A stretch of 36,554 nucleotides of DNA from a bacterium (GTDB taxonomy: Bacteria; UBA9089; CG2-30-40-21): the NCBI GenBank assembly GCA_018814245.1, contig JAHIZN010000215.1:1-36554 (forward strand), read 5' to 3'. Numbering within the stretch: position 1 is the stretch's first letter; the number at the start of each line of letters is the position of its first letter. The notes beneath the pieces are model-generated. The model did not search any database. It was not told where the DNA came from and saw only the letters and a list, made by a program, of their open reading frames with translations. The position numbers were made by a program, and so were the translations under genes. Shown piece after piece: positions 23,562 to 31,561 of this stretch.

Positions 23562-24524
23562 CTAAAATTTCACCGTAGCCGACAAAAAATGTGTTCCGTC
23601 ACCATCTGATTCCAGTAGACCATAATCAATCTGATACAGCATATTCGGTGCGGTTGAGCCCTCTGCCGGCTTACTTTTTAGTCCAAGTCCAATGGTATGA
23701 AAGCTCCTTCCATAAAACCCTGCCCTGATAGCTAATTTATCTGTCAGCCATCTCTCTGCCCCAATCCTGACCTCGCTTTGCAGCTCATGAGCATACACAT
23801 CCTTAATATTCAAATAATAGATGTCCATGGAAATAATGGTATCTTTATCAGGCATCCATGCTATTCCTGGCCTGAAATTGCGGGCATGCCTCATAGAACC
23901 AAACTCATTGCCAAAGCTACACTTGGGCTTATTAACATCCTGGATTAATAAGCCAAGAGTAATCTCATCTGATAGCTTATGCAAAAATCCAAGGTCAAAT
24001 CCGGTTGCATTAGCCACATATCCCATGCCCTCACGCGTAGTCTTACCACTCACCATCATCGCCAAGTTATCCCTTCTCTCTAAGGCATGAGAATATCTGC
24101 GGATATTTACACCCATAGCTGTATTCTCAAACAACCCTGTTCCCCAGCCTCCAATAGAAAGCGTCATCCAGTCATCATTAGTATAATAATTATACGGATC
24201 AGTATCAGTACCAGAATTAATGTAAGTATATGGATTTATTGCCTTAACATGGCTTACGCCAATCCCGCCGTTTCCAATTTTCATTCCGCCAGCAGCCCAG
24301 TTCTGGTAATTAATAACAGCCTTATTATTCAATGTTTGCATGTATGTCAGCTCTGTTCCCTGAAGGTTGCCCATGCCGGCAGGGTTCCAGTAACAGGAAT
24401 GAATATCATCAGCCACAGCCACAAATGCCCCACCCATAGACAGGGGTCTTGCCCCAAGACAGGCTTCTGTTGTTCCACCATAACCAATCATCACCAAGAT
24501 GCTATACAATAGTAACCTTTTCAT
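23562..24524 (-). CDS. PorV/PorQ-like outer membrane beta-barrel protein
   Basis: A 320-residue exported protein. A signal peptide ends near residue 22 (MKRLLLYSILVMIGYGGTTEA). The mature N-terminus carries the family signature GARPLSMGGAFVAVADD followed by SCYWNPAGMG, shared by PorV/PorQ and UPF0164-type proteins of the FadL barrel group. The remainder is alternating amphipathic strands (LAIRAGFYGRSF, HTIGLGLKSK) and it ends LSATVKF with a terminal F, as barrel proteins do. In Bacteroidota PorV serves type IX secretion; no other T9SS gene is visible here, so an uptake or secretion role is open. GGGAGGAAA precedes the ATG. Confidence 0.78.
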   Translation of the reverse strand: MKRLLLYSILVMIGYGGTTEACLGARPLSMGGAFVAVADDIHSCYWNPAGMGNLQGTELTYMQTLNNKAVINYQNWAAGGMKIGNGGIGVSHVKAINPYTYINSGTDTDPYNYYTNDDWMTLSIGGWGTGLFENTAMGVNIRRYSHALERRDNLAMMVSGKTTREGMGYVANATGFDLGFLHKLSDEITLGLLIQDVNKPKCSFGNEFGSMRHARNFRPGIAWMPDKDTIISMDIYYLNIKDVYAHELQSEVRIGAERWLTDKLAIRAGFYGRSFHTIGLGLKSKPAEGSTAPNMLYQIDYGLLESDGDGTHFLSATVKF

Positions 24525-24588
24525 CTGTTTCCTCCCTAAATAGAATCCAGTAGTCAGAATACAGGATTAAGAATGAAAGAACCTGCAT

Positions 24589-25053
24589 CTATTCTGTATT
24601 CCGAATTCTGTCATTCTCTGTCCACAACATTTCATACACCAGAGCAATTATCAATCCAATAACCAAGCTATTTATTAATCCAGCAACCACCCACAATACA
24701 GTCATTTCACCTGGTATAAGCATAAAATTTTTCACTGTTCCCGGAAATTCACCAATTGCCCAGATAATAAGCCCAAAAAATATACCCTTAACCACTCTCC
24801 TGCCCGGCAGGCTATCGTGAAGGATAGCGAACAGGCATCCAAAAAGGATACCAATGAGCATATCAACCAACCATATCTTTGATTCCCAGTAGGTAGCCGG
24901 CTTAAACAGCTTCCATAGCTGGGAAAAGGCATACGGCATTTCAGCCTTCAGGGCAATATAGACCTTTTCAAAGGCTTTCCATTCAAGGACACTAATCCCA
25001 ATCTTTAATCCTCCGGCAATTAAACCGGCAATAAATCCCCTCAGGAATCTCAT
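24589..25053 (-). CDS. Integral membrane protein, unknown function
   Basis: A 154-residue protein with four probable helices: about 3-20 (FLRGFIAGLIAGGLKIGIS), 59-77 (WLVDMLIGILFGCLFAILH), 87-105 (KGIFFGLIIWAIGEFPG) and 120-140 (LWVVAGLINSLVIGLIIALVY). Not recognised. The ATG at 25053 has GAGG 6 bases upstream. The last residues (RIRNTE) and the TAG stop are encoded by the repeat text CAGAATTCGGAATACAGAAT, so the original C-terminus was likely altered by repeat insertion. It lies between the PorV-like gene and HicAB without clear linkage. Confidence 0.65.
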   Translation of the reverse strand: MRFLRGFIAGLIAGGLKIGISVLEWKAFEKVYIALKAEMPYAFSQLWKLFKPATYWESKIWLVDMLIGILFGCLFAILHDSLPGRRVVKGIFFGLIIWAIGEFPGTVKNFMLIPGEMTVLWVVAGLINSLVIGLIIALVYEMLWTENDRIRNTE

Positions 25054-25130
25054 CTGCAACCTCATCTGCTAACTAACGATAGAATTCAGCGGTGGTGAGT
25101 TAGTACCATCCACTGCAACAATTTATTAGG

Positions 25131-25310
25131 TTACTTCAATCCTAAATGTTTTCTGATATGTTTTACCAAGTTGTTATCAATCTCTGTGTGTCTTGGAACA
25201 GGTTGTTTCTGCCCAGTAACAGAATTTATATAAAGATCGTGATTAGCTCCTGTTCTTAAGAAAATACAACCATCTTTTATGAGTTGACGAATGAATTCTT
25301 TCTGCTTCAT
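25131..25310 (-). CDS. hicA: HicA family mRNA interferase toxin
   Basis: A 59-residue protein with the HicA double-stranded-RNA-binding-like fold: MKQKEFIRQLIKDGCIFLRT, then the catalytic histidine in GANHDLYIN, the strand PVPRHTEIDNNL and the terminal HIRKHLGL. HicA toxins cut mRNA in a translation-independent way. The ATG overlaps the HicB stop as ATGA, a coupled antitoxin-first order. Catalytic position: H24. Confidence 0.9.
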   Translation of the reverse strand: MKQKEFIRQLIKDGCIFLRTGANHDLYINSVTGQKQPVPRHTEIDNNLVKHIRKHLGLK

Positions 25311-25498
25311 ACGGCAACTTCTTTCATCCTATACTGTTCAGGCACATTATCCATAGCCATTAACAGGTATGCATCTTTAATATTTTCTTCTAATTCAGAG
25401 AGAGTCTCTCCTTGAGTCATAATTTCTGGATGTGCAAAAAGTTTTCCCAGCCAAAATTTCTCTCCCTTCCAGTAAATCATAGCCATTTTTGTTTTCAT
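25307..25498 (-). CDS. hicB: HicB family antitoxin
   Basis: A 63-residue short HicB: a partial RNase H-like fold beginning KTKMAMIYWKGEKFWLGKLF, followed by HPEIMTQGETLSELEENIKDAYLLM, the conserved 'QG-T-eEa--Ni-eA' block of HicB. It lacks the C-terminal helix-turn-helix or ribbon-helix-helix domain of longer HicB proteins, so autorepression may be weak or rely on the N-terminal part. I chose the second ATG (25498) because GGAG lies 8 bases before it. It binds HicA. Confidence 0.88.
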   Translation of the reverse strand: MKTKMAMIYWKGEKFWLGKLFAHPEIMTQGETLSELEENIKDAYLLMAMDNVPEQYRMKEVAV

Positions 25499-25520
25499 GA
25501 CCATTTCTCCATTATTCAGA

Positions 25521-25636
25521 TTTTAGTAGAGACGCAAGATATTGTGTCTCTACGGATAACGGATATTTGTTGTTATTCGTTAAATTCGCTTTCTCTCAAT
25601 CAAATCTGCGTTATCCGTAAAATCTGCGTACTAAAA
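25521..25636. repeat. Nested palindrome between hicB and the PFK gene
   Basis: Outer arms TTTTAGTA (25521-25528) and TACTAAAA (25629-25636). A GTAGAGACGCAA-type inverted repeat sits at 25526-25553, and GGATAACG...ATTT / AAAT..CGTTATCC pairing lies inward (25554-25618). Same family as 6050-6099. Confidence 0.7.
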
Positions 25637-25650
25637 TTGCAGCCCATCCC

Positions 25651-26670
25651 TCACTTAAACATCGTCTGTGCCAATTCCCACCATTCCTGTCCCACGGTTT
25701 TCAGGGTTGATGTTGCTGCTTCGAGTGGTGCAGAGGTTATCTCATTACCAGAAAGACAGGCCATCTGACCAAACTTAGCCTCATGAATCAATTCAACTGC
25801 CTTTACCCCAACCCGTGTTCCCAGCATTCTGTCAAAAAGGGTAGGGCTGCCGCCTCGCTGGATATGACCAATCACAGCCACCCTTGTCTCAATCCCTGTC
25901 TTTTCCTCGATAATCTTTGCTGTATATTCTCCAATCCCTTTTTCCTTCAGGATGATATGACCAAAGGAGTCAACCTCTTGTTCTCCCTCTAATTCTGAAA
26001 ATTTGGTGCCCTCTGAGACCACTACTATTCCATAATTTTTCCGTTGTTTAACCAATTTTAAGTGTTCACACATCTTTTCAATATCCGGCTCAATCTCAGG
26101 AAGCAGTATCCAGTCTGCACCGCCGGCAATCCCTGTAAAGAGGGCAACCCAACCAGCATGTCTGCCCATAACCTCCAGAACCATTATCCGCCGGTGGGAT
26201 CTGCCTGTATCTCTCAATCTTTCCAGTGCATCAACCGCAACAGTTACTGCCGTATCAAAACCAAATGTATAGTCTGTACAAGACAGGTCATTATCCATGG
26301 TTTTCGGTACACCCACAACATTTGTTCCATATTGTTTATAGAGCTTACTTGCCACTCCAAGCGTATCCTCTCCCCCAATGGCAATCAAGGCATCAAATTT
26401 CTTCATATTCTCCAGAACCTTGGGTACATCAGTTTCAGCCTTCTTAAACGGATTGGTACGGGATGTCCCAAGTATAGTACCGCCCTTACCAACTATTTCT
26501 TCTACATCATTAAGGGTCAATTGCCTCACATTCCCATTTATCATTCCCTTCCAGCCGTCCATTACCCCAAAGAGCTCATCATTATGATCCATAGCCTTCA
26601 TGAAAGCCCCTCTAATAGCTGGATTTAATCCAGGGCAATCGCCGCCGCCAGTTAATATACCAATCCTCAT
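25651..26670 (-). CDS. pfkA: 6-phosphofructokinase, predicted pyrophosphate-dependent
   Basis: A 339-residue PFK of the A family. It phosphorylates fructose 6-phosphate to the 1,6-bisphosphate. Landmarks are ILTGGGDCPGLNPAIRG, IAIGGEDTLGVAS, GVPKTMDNDL, LEVMGRHAGWVALF and GHIQRGGSPTLFDR. The phosphoryl-donor positions read aspartate in GGEDT (residue 102) and lysine in PKTMDND (residue 123). In this family Asp plus Lys is associated with pyrophosphate use, and Gly at the first with ATP, so PPi is predicted. ATG at 26670 follows AAGGAGG by 10 bases; a TTG three codons earlier is too close. It is a monocistronic-looking gene. Confidence 0.88.
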   Translation of the reverse strand: MRIGILTGGGDCPGLNPAIRGAFMKAMDHNDELFGVMDGWKGMINGNVRQLTLNDVEEIVGKGGTILGTSRTNPFKKAETDVPKVLENMKKFDALIAIGGEDTLGVASKLYKQYGTNVVGVPKTMDNDLSCTDYTFGFDTAVTVAVDALERLRDTGRSHRRIMVLEVMGRHAGWVALFTGIAGGADWILLPEIEPDIEKMCEHLKLVKQRKNYGIVVVSEGTKFSELEGEQEVDSFGHIILKEKGIGEYTAKIIEEKTGIETRVAVIGHIQRGGSPTLFDRMLGTRVGVKAVELIHEAKFGQMACLSGNEITSAPLEAATSTLKTVGQEWWELAQTMFK

Positions 26671-26698
26671 GTCTTGCAAGCCTCCTTAGCTTTTTTTT

Positions 26699-26834
26699 CA
26701 CGCAAAGATCGCAAAGATTTCACGCAAAGAAGTGCACAGGATTATAAATTATTTACAATCCTGTGCACTTCCGTCTTTTTCAGTCATAACTCTCTGCGCT
26801 CTTTGCGGTTTTGTTAGTTTGCGATCTTTGCGTG
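26699..26834. repeat. Nested palindrome upstream of the PFK gene
   Basis: Outer arms CACGCAAAGATCGCAAA (26699-26715) and its exact complement (26818-26834). An inner 13-bp arm pair AGTGCACAGGATT (26731-26743) / AATCCTGTGCACT (26757-26769). It lies between the divergently read PFK gene and the ksgA promoter. Confidence 0.85.
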
Positions 26835-26931
26835 ATATTATTATTGCCGAGTAGTTATCAAAAGTATACCAAATACAATCAAAAATGTCAAGCATTTTCC
26901 TGTCTTATTTTAGGACTTATCGCAAAATAGG

Positions 26932-26960
26932 TTGACAATACGCAAAAATGGTGATACAAT
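26932..26960 (+). promoter_or_regulatory. Sigma-70 type promoter for ksgA
   Basis: TTGACA (26932-26937), 17-base spacer, TACAAT (26955-26960). It lies 22 bases before the GTG start of ksgA, with GAGGTGAAA between. Close to consensus in both boxes and spacing. Confidence 0.75.
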
Positions 26961-26981
26961 ATAATTGCTTGAGGTGAAAGT

Positions 26982-27800
26982 GTGGGAATTGAAGCCAGAT
27001 GCAGGGAAACCCTCAAACGGTTTAACCTGAAACCCAACAAGAGCTTGGGTCAAAATTTTCTGATAAATGAACCTGCGGTTAAAAGCATCATTGATGCTGC
27101 CAATTTAAGGGGTGATGATACTGTTCTTGAGATTGGCTCAGGCACAGGGATAGTTACCCGTGAGCTGGCAGCAAGAGTACAACATGTTATTGCCTGTGAA
27201 TTCGATCGAGGATTAATGACAGCACTTCAGGATGAACTCAAGGAATTTTCTAACATCAGGTATATTCACGCAGATATTTTAAGCGTTGACATAAAAGCTC
27301 TGATAGCAGCGGAAAAACTAAAGGTTGTGGCCAACCTTCCTTATTGCATTACAACACCAATAATTACCAAGCTGCTTGAGGTAAAGGGGATTATCTCTCT
27401 CATAATCCTTATGGTTCAACAAGAGGTTGCCGCAAGGATACTGTCTAAGCCAGGGACAAAGGAATATGGCTCTTTTTCTATCTTTGTTAATTATCATAGC
27501 CGCGTAGAAAGGGTAAGGCATGTTTCTCGCGGATGCTTTTTTCCGCAACCACAGGTAGATTCTGACATATTAAGATTATATCCACTCGGTGCCCCGCCGG
27601 TTAGTGTAAGGGATGAGGTCTTGTTCTTCCAATTATCAAGAGCTGCATTTGGGCAGAGAAGAAAGACGCTGAGGAATGCCCTTTTTACAATATTGGGTGA
27701 AAAAGCAGGGATGATTCTTCAAGGTGCAGGCATTGATCCATCGCGAAGGGGCGAGACATTAAGTTTGGAAGAGTTTGCTACACTAACAAATAGATTCTGA
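26982..27800 (+). CDS. ksgA: 16S rRNA dimethyladenosine transferase KsgA
   Basis: A 272-residue rRNA adenine N6,N6-dimethyltransferase acting on A1518 and A1519 of 16S rRNA. Landmarks are KSLGQNFLIN, the SAM site EIGSGTGIVT (50-59), HADIL, the catalytic NLPY (118-121) followed by CITTPI, and the C-terminal helical domain with SRAAFGQRRKTLRNAL. It starts at GTG, preceded by GAGGTGAAA and a consensus promoter. The HEPN gene begins 7 bases after its stop, so a HEPN/MNT module is probably carried on the ksgA transcript. Confidence 0.95.
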   Translation: MGIEARCRETLKRFNLKPNKSLGQNFLINEPAVKSIIDAANLRGDDTVLEIGSGTGIVTRELAARVQHVIACEFDRGLMTALQDELKEFSNIRYIHADILSVDIKALIAAEKLKVVANLPYCITTPIITKLLEVKGIISLIILMVQQEVAARILSKPGTKEYGSFSIFVNYHSRVERVRHVSRGCFFPQPQVDSDILRLYPLGAPPVSVRDEVLFFQLSRAAFGQRRKTLRNALFTILGEKAGMILQGAGIDPSRRGETLSLEEFATLTNRF

Positions 27801-27807
27801 AGGAAAC

Positions 27808-28188
27808 ATGGCAAAAAAATATGAAGAATGGTTAAAGCAAGCTGATTATGATATAAATACAGCAGAGTATATGTTTGATGGCGGTAGATATTTCTATGCT
27901 GTTTTTATGTGTCATCTTTCTATAGAAAAAGCTCTCAAAGGGCTCTACTTAGAGAGGCTAAAAGAGATGTCACCAAAGGTCCACAATCTCATCTATCTAT
28001 TGAATAAATCTGGTGTTAAACCTCCAGAGACCATTGGAAGATTTCTTGTAACACTTAATGAAGCCAGCGTCGTAACAAGATATCCTGACAACATAGAGAA
28101 ACTACAGAGGGATTATACAAAGGATGTTGTGATGGATATAGTAAGCAAAAGCAAAGAGGTTTTAAGATGGATAAAAACGCAGTTTTGA
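27808..28188 (+). CDS. HEPN-domain putative RNase toxin
   Basis: A 126-residue HEPN protein (PF05168 type): four-helix bundle with YEEWLKQADYDINTAEYMF, HLSIEKALKGLYLE and the TRYPD stretch (R91-D94) with a nearby RDYTK tyrosine. In HEPN/MNT systems the HEPN part is the RNA-cutting toxin and is silenced when the MNT partner adds AMP to a tyrosine. The canonical R-x4-6-H motif is not clean here, so the activity is inferred. The gene ends 22 bases into the MNT gene. Confidence 0.85.
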   Translation: MAKKYEEWLKQADYDINTAEYMFDGGRYFYAVFMCHLSIEKALKGLYLERLKEMSPKVHNLIYLLNKSGVKPPETIGRFLVTLNEASVVTRYPDNIEKLQRDYTKDVVMDIVSKSKEVLRWIKTQF

Positions 28189-28484
28189 AGATTATCTCTC
28201 GCTTTCAGAAAACCCTTGAGTCGAAAGGCATAAGAATAAACAAAACTATACTTTTTGGTTCTTGTGCGATGGGATTACAAAAGGAAGAGAGCGATATTGA
28301 TATAGTTGTTATATCAGAGGATTTCAAGAATAAGGGCTATTGGGAGAGGATAGCGATACTCTCAGATGTTATTTATGAAATCTTTGAGCCAATAGAGGCT
28401 GTGGCTATGACGAAAGAAGAATGGGAAAAAGGCGATTCTTTTATTGTTAATTATGCTAAAAACGGAGAGGTTGTTTATGGATAA
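28167..28484 (+). CDS. MNT-domain nucleotidyltransferase antitoxin
   Basis: A 105-residue minimal nucleotidyltransferase with the Pol-beta-type signature TILFGSCAMG (GS at 31-32) followed by SDIDIVVIS with D43 and D45 as metal ligands. A third carboxylate may lie in the VYGI region near IFEPIEAV. Family knowledge: MNT proteins AMPylate the cognate HEPN toxin. Overlap with the HEPN gene by 22 bases marks them as a unit. Confidence 0.87.
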   Translation: MDKNAVLKIISRFQKTLESKGIRINKTILFGSCAMGLQKEESDIDIVVISEDFKNKGYWERIAILSDVIYEIFEPIEAVAMTKEEWEKGDSFIVNYAKNGEVVYG

Positions 28485-28487
28485 CAG

Positions 28488-28742
28488 GTAATTGCTCAAT
28501 ATCCTGTGGCAATTCAATGAGATTAAACTGCTCAGACAGCAAGAATACAGGAGACAGGAGTCAGAATTCAGAATACAGGGAAAGAGCCACAAAGGGTGTA
28601 AATTCTAAGAAATGCACCCTTGTCTTGTTATCGTTACAATTATTTTCCCTAAGATTATACACCCTTTGTGGCTCTTTCCCTTGTAAGCGTTTACCTATTG
28701 TTAATTGTGGCTTGCAAAATCCACAGGTTATTGAGCAATTAC
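28488..28742. repeat. GTAATTGCTCAATA element enclosing MITE copy 3
   Basis: Outer arms GTAATTGCTCAATA (28488-28501) and TATTGAGCAATTAC (28729-28742), with CCTGTGG / CCACAGG beside them. Inside are CAGAATTCAGAATACAGG text (28562-28579) and the complete MITE-like element. The MITE interrupts the loop of the older palindrome. Confidence 0.85.
28578..28680. mobile_element. MITE-like element, copy 3
   Basis: A 103-bp element; 23-bp perfect terminal inverted repeats (28578-28600 and 28658-28680; GGGAAAGAGCCACAAAGGG core). Same orientation as copy 2, opposite to copies 1 and 4. The internal AATTGTAACGATAAC-type text (on the minus strand) matches the other copies. Confidence 0.88.
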
Positions 28743-28768
28743 GATAATAGGATTACAAGGAGGAAATT

Positions 28769-31234
28769 ATGAAAGCAGTAATTATGGCTGGCGGGTTTGG
28801 CACAAGAATGAGGCCGTTGACATGCAATATTCCTAAACCAATGGTGCCTGTGGCTAACAAGCCCATCATGGAGCATATTGTTCGACTGTTAAAGGCACAT
28901 CATATTACTGAGATTGTGGCTATTCTGTATTATCAGCCTGAAATCATTCAAAACTACTTTGATAATGGAAAAAAATTTGGGGTAAATATAGAGTATGTAA
29001 CTGCCGTAGAGGACCTTGGTACTGCTGGCAGTGTGAAAAATGCAGCTGAATATCTGGACGAGCCGTTTATCATCATCAGCGGCGATGTGCTTACAGATTT
29101 TAACCTTTCAAATATTATCAACTTTCATCAGGAAAAAAAAGCCTTAGCCACCATTACCCTGACACGGGTGCAAAACCCGCTTCAGTACGGCATTGTCATT
29201 GTTTCACAAGACGGAAAGATTGAAAGATTTTTAGAAAAGCCGGGCTGGGGAGAGGTGTTTTCCGATACAGTCAATACCGGAATCTATGTTCTTGAACCAG
29301 AAACATTTAAGTATATGCCAGAGAATAAAGAGTTTGATTTTAGTAAGAATTTTTTTCCAAGTCTGCTGGAGAAGAATGGAGCATTATGCGGCTATATTGC
29401 CTCTGGTTACTGGAGGGATATTGGGAATTTAGAGGAATACAGGCTGGCACATTATGATATTTTATCAGGCAAGGTTTTAATAGATATTCATAGTATAAAA
29501 AAGGATAAGAGTCTTTGGGTTGGAAGGGGAACAGAATTATCAGACAATGTGTCTCTGGAACATGGTGTCATTATTGGAAATGATTGTCGGATTGGTGAAG
29601 GGGCAAGATTGGTAAATACGGTTATTGGAGACAATTGTATTATTGAAGGAAATTCCCATATCTCCAGCTCTATTATCTGGGATGAAACATTTATCGCCCT
29701 TGGGTGTGAGCTGAATGAAAATGTGGTGGCAAGCAATGTTACCATTGGAAGGAATGCCATTCTTGAGGAAGGGGCATTGATCTCTGATGGATGTAAGATT
29801 GGAGAACATTCTGTTTTACGGGCAAATGTTAAGGTCTGGCCATTTAAGCAGGTTGAAGCAGGGGCAACCCTTTCCTCAAGCCTTATCTGGGGAGAAAAAT
29901 GGGGTCGATCTCTATTTGGAACCAATGGGGTTGTTGGTTTGGCAAATATGGAGATTACCCCGGAATTTGCCGCTAAGCTTGGAGCTGCCTGCGGGGCAAG
30001 CTTTTCACCCAATGCAACCCTATCAGTGATAACCAGCCGTGATTCCCATAAGGTTTCACGAATGATCAATCGGGCATTAATCTCAGGCATCCTCTCTGTG
30101 GGTACAAATGTTTGGGACCTGGGGGCACTCCCCATGCCTGTTGCCCGGTATCAGGCAGGAACCATAGGTGATCAGGGCGGCATCCATGTAAGAAGGGCAT
30201 CCTATGACCCAAGGATGTTGGAAATTAAATTTTTCAATGCCTCAGGGCTTGATATTCCAATATCCAAGGAAAGAAGCATTGAACAACTTTTCTTCAGAGA
30301 GGATTTCAGACGGGCAAAAACAGAGGAAACAGGTGTTCTTTCGTTTCCATACAGGGTAATAGAATGCTATCGCGAGGGATTTCTCCGTGCCATAGATAGA
30401 CCTAATATGAATAAGAACCTTAAGATAGTTATAGATTACTGTTTTGGCTCAGCTGCAACCATATTCCCATCCATATTGGGAGAGTTTGGTCTGGATGTCA
30501 TCTCCTTAAACGCCTACCTTGACCCCACAAAGTTTATCAGCAGTCCAGCAAAGATGAATCAATCGCTAAAACAGCTTTCTAATATTGTACAAACCCTTGG
30601 TGCAGATATTGGTTTTCTTCTTGATCAAGAGGCAGAAAGTGTATTTCTGGTAGACGAAAAGGGTGATATTCTTCCACCAGAGATTGCCTTTGCTGCTGTA
30701 TGTCAGATGATTGCACAAATCGTTCCTGAGGCAACAGTGGGAACACCAATAAATACTACCCGTATTATTGATCAAATACTTCCAAACAGGGTAAAAAGAA
30801 CAAAAATGACCAGCAGGGGTATCTGTGAGGAAAAAGAGCCATTTCTGGTGGGTGATGTGAACGGTGGTTTTATCTTTCCTCAATTCCATCAGATATTTGA
30901 TGGGATGTTTGCTGTGGTAAAGATACTTGAATTATTGTCTAAAACAGGCAAAAGCCTTGGGTGTGTTGCGGAAAGCATTCCGCCATTCTTTGTCAGTCAT
31001 CAAAGGGTTCATTGCTCATGGGAGATGAAGGGAACAGTGATGAGGCAATTGATTGAAGAAACCACAGAAAAAACCGTAGAGCTGATAGATGGGGTCAAGA
31101 TCCATCATGGACAGGATTGGATATTGCTTTTGCCTGACCCGGATGAGGCAAGCTTTCATCTGTATGCAGAAAGCAGCAGCATGGAAAAGGCAGAGGCATT
31201 GATAGGTGAATATGTTGGAAGGATTAAGCAGTAG
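28769..31234 (+). CDS. NTP-transferase / hexapeptide repeat / phosphomannomutase-like fusion
   Basis: An 821-residue protein annotated in relatives as mannose-1-phosphate guanylyltransferase/phosphomannomutase. Residues 1-235 form a nucleotidyltransferase (VIMAGGFGTRMRPLT, IPKPMVPVANKPI, GDVLTDF, FLEKPGWGE). Residues about 250-375 are left-handed beta-helix repeats (VIIGNDCRIGEGARL, VTIGRNAILEEGALI). Residues about 380-821 form a PMM-like domain with spoiled active sites: RASYDP (476-481) replaces the phosphoserine loop TASHNP, DQEAES (619-624) replaces the metal loop DGDADR, and GDVNGG (695-700) stands where GEESGH is expected. It may therefore have nucleotidyltransferase activity only. RBS AAGGAGG. 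An intact PMM gene follows. Confidence 0.88.
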   Translation: MKAVIMAGGFGTRMRPLTCNIPKPMVPVANKPIMEHIVRLLKAHHITEIVAILYYQPEIIQNYFDNGKKFGVNIEYVTAVEDLGTAGSVKNAAEYLDEPFIIISGDVLTDFNLSNIINFHQEKKALATITLTRVQNPLQYGIVIVSQDGKIERFLEKPGWGEVFSDTVNTGIYVLEPETFKYMPENKEFDFSKNFFPSLLEKNGALCGYIASGYWRDIGNLEEYRLAHYDILSGKVLIDIHSIKKDKSLWVGRGTELSDNVSLEHGVIIGNDCRIGEGARLVNTVIGDNCIIEGNSHISSSIIWDETFIALGCELNENVVASNVTIGRNAILEEGALISDGCKIGEHSVLRANVKVWPFKQVEAGATLSSSLIWGEKWGRSLFGTNGVVGLANMEITPEFAAKLGAACGASFSPNATLSVITSRDSHKVSRMINRALISGILSVGTNVWDLGALPMPVARYQAGTIGDQGGIHVRRASYDPRMLEIKFFNASGLDIPISKERSIEQLFFREDFRRAKTEETGVLSFPYRVIECYREGFLRAIDRPNMNKNLKIVIDYCFGSAATIFPSILGEFGLDVISLNAYLDPTKFISSPAKMNQSLKQLSNIVQTLGADIGFLLDQEAESVFLVDEKGDILPPEIAFAAVCQMIAQIVPEATVGTPINTTRIIDQILPNRVKRTKMTSRGICEEKEPFLVGDVNGGFIFPQFHQIFDGMFAVVKILELLSKTGKSLGCVAESIPPFFVSHQRVHCSWEMKGTVMRQLIEETTEKTVELIDGVKIHHGQDWILLLPDPDEASFHLYAESSSMEKAEALIGEYVGRIKQ

Positions 31235-31240
31235 GGAAGA

Positions 31241-31529
31241 GATTCTCGCAAAGGTCGCAAAGTTTTCGCAGAGTCCGCAGAAACAAGGCTAAAGAAATGA
31301 GAAAAATGATGAAAATCCTGTAACTATTCAGATGTGTAATAAAGGAGAAAAGGGGAAAAAAAGAGAAGTGGGGAAGACTAATAGGAGTCAGAATTCAAGA
31401 GTCAGAATATTCCTAATTCTGTCCTTTTGTATTCTCCCCTGTTCTCCCCTTTCTCCATTTCTCCTTATCTTACACATTTCTTTTCTTTCTTTGTGTTCTT
31501 TGCGAATCCTTTGCGTCTTTGCGAGAATC
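31241..31529. repeat. Three-layer nested palindrome between fusion and PMM genes
   Basis: Outer arms GATTCTCGCAAAG (31241-31253) and CTTTGCGAGAATC (31517-31529). Middle arms carry GATGTGTAATAAAGGAGAAA (about 31,331-31,350) and the matching TCTCCTTATCTTACACAT on the right (about 31,460-31,478). The inner pair GAGTCAGAATTC / CCTAATTCTG surrounds 31,385-31,420. The middle arm recurs at the left edge of the window (66-133). No gene is seen in 31,235-31,561. Confidence 0.8.
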
Positions 31530-31561
31530 TTGAGAATTGCTAAGAGAAAGGAGGATTAGCC

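Noticed and set aside
23562..24524. PorV-like protein as evidence for a type IX secretion system
   Set aside because: The signature is shared by a broad barrel group and no other T9SS component is present in the window.
26062..26628. A 188-codon plus-strand open frame
   Set aside because: Antisense to the phosphofructokinase gene; composition and content are those of a shadow frame.
28569..28747. Plus-strand frames across the gap before the fusion gene
   Set aside because: They consist of MITE and repeat DNA and lack start signals.
29488..30135. A 215-codon minus-strand open frame inside the fusion gene
   Set aside because: Antisense to strong nucleotidyltransferase and beta-helix coding sequence, with no ribosome-binding site or family resemblance.
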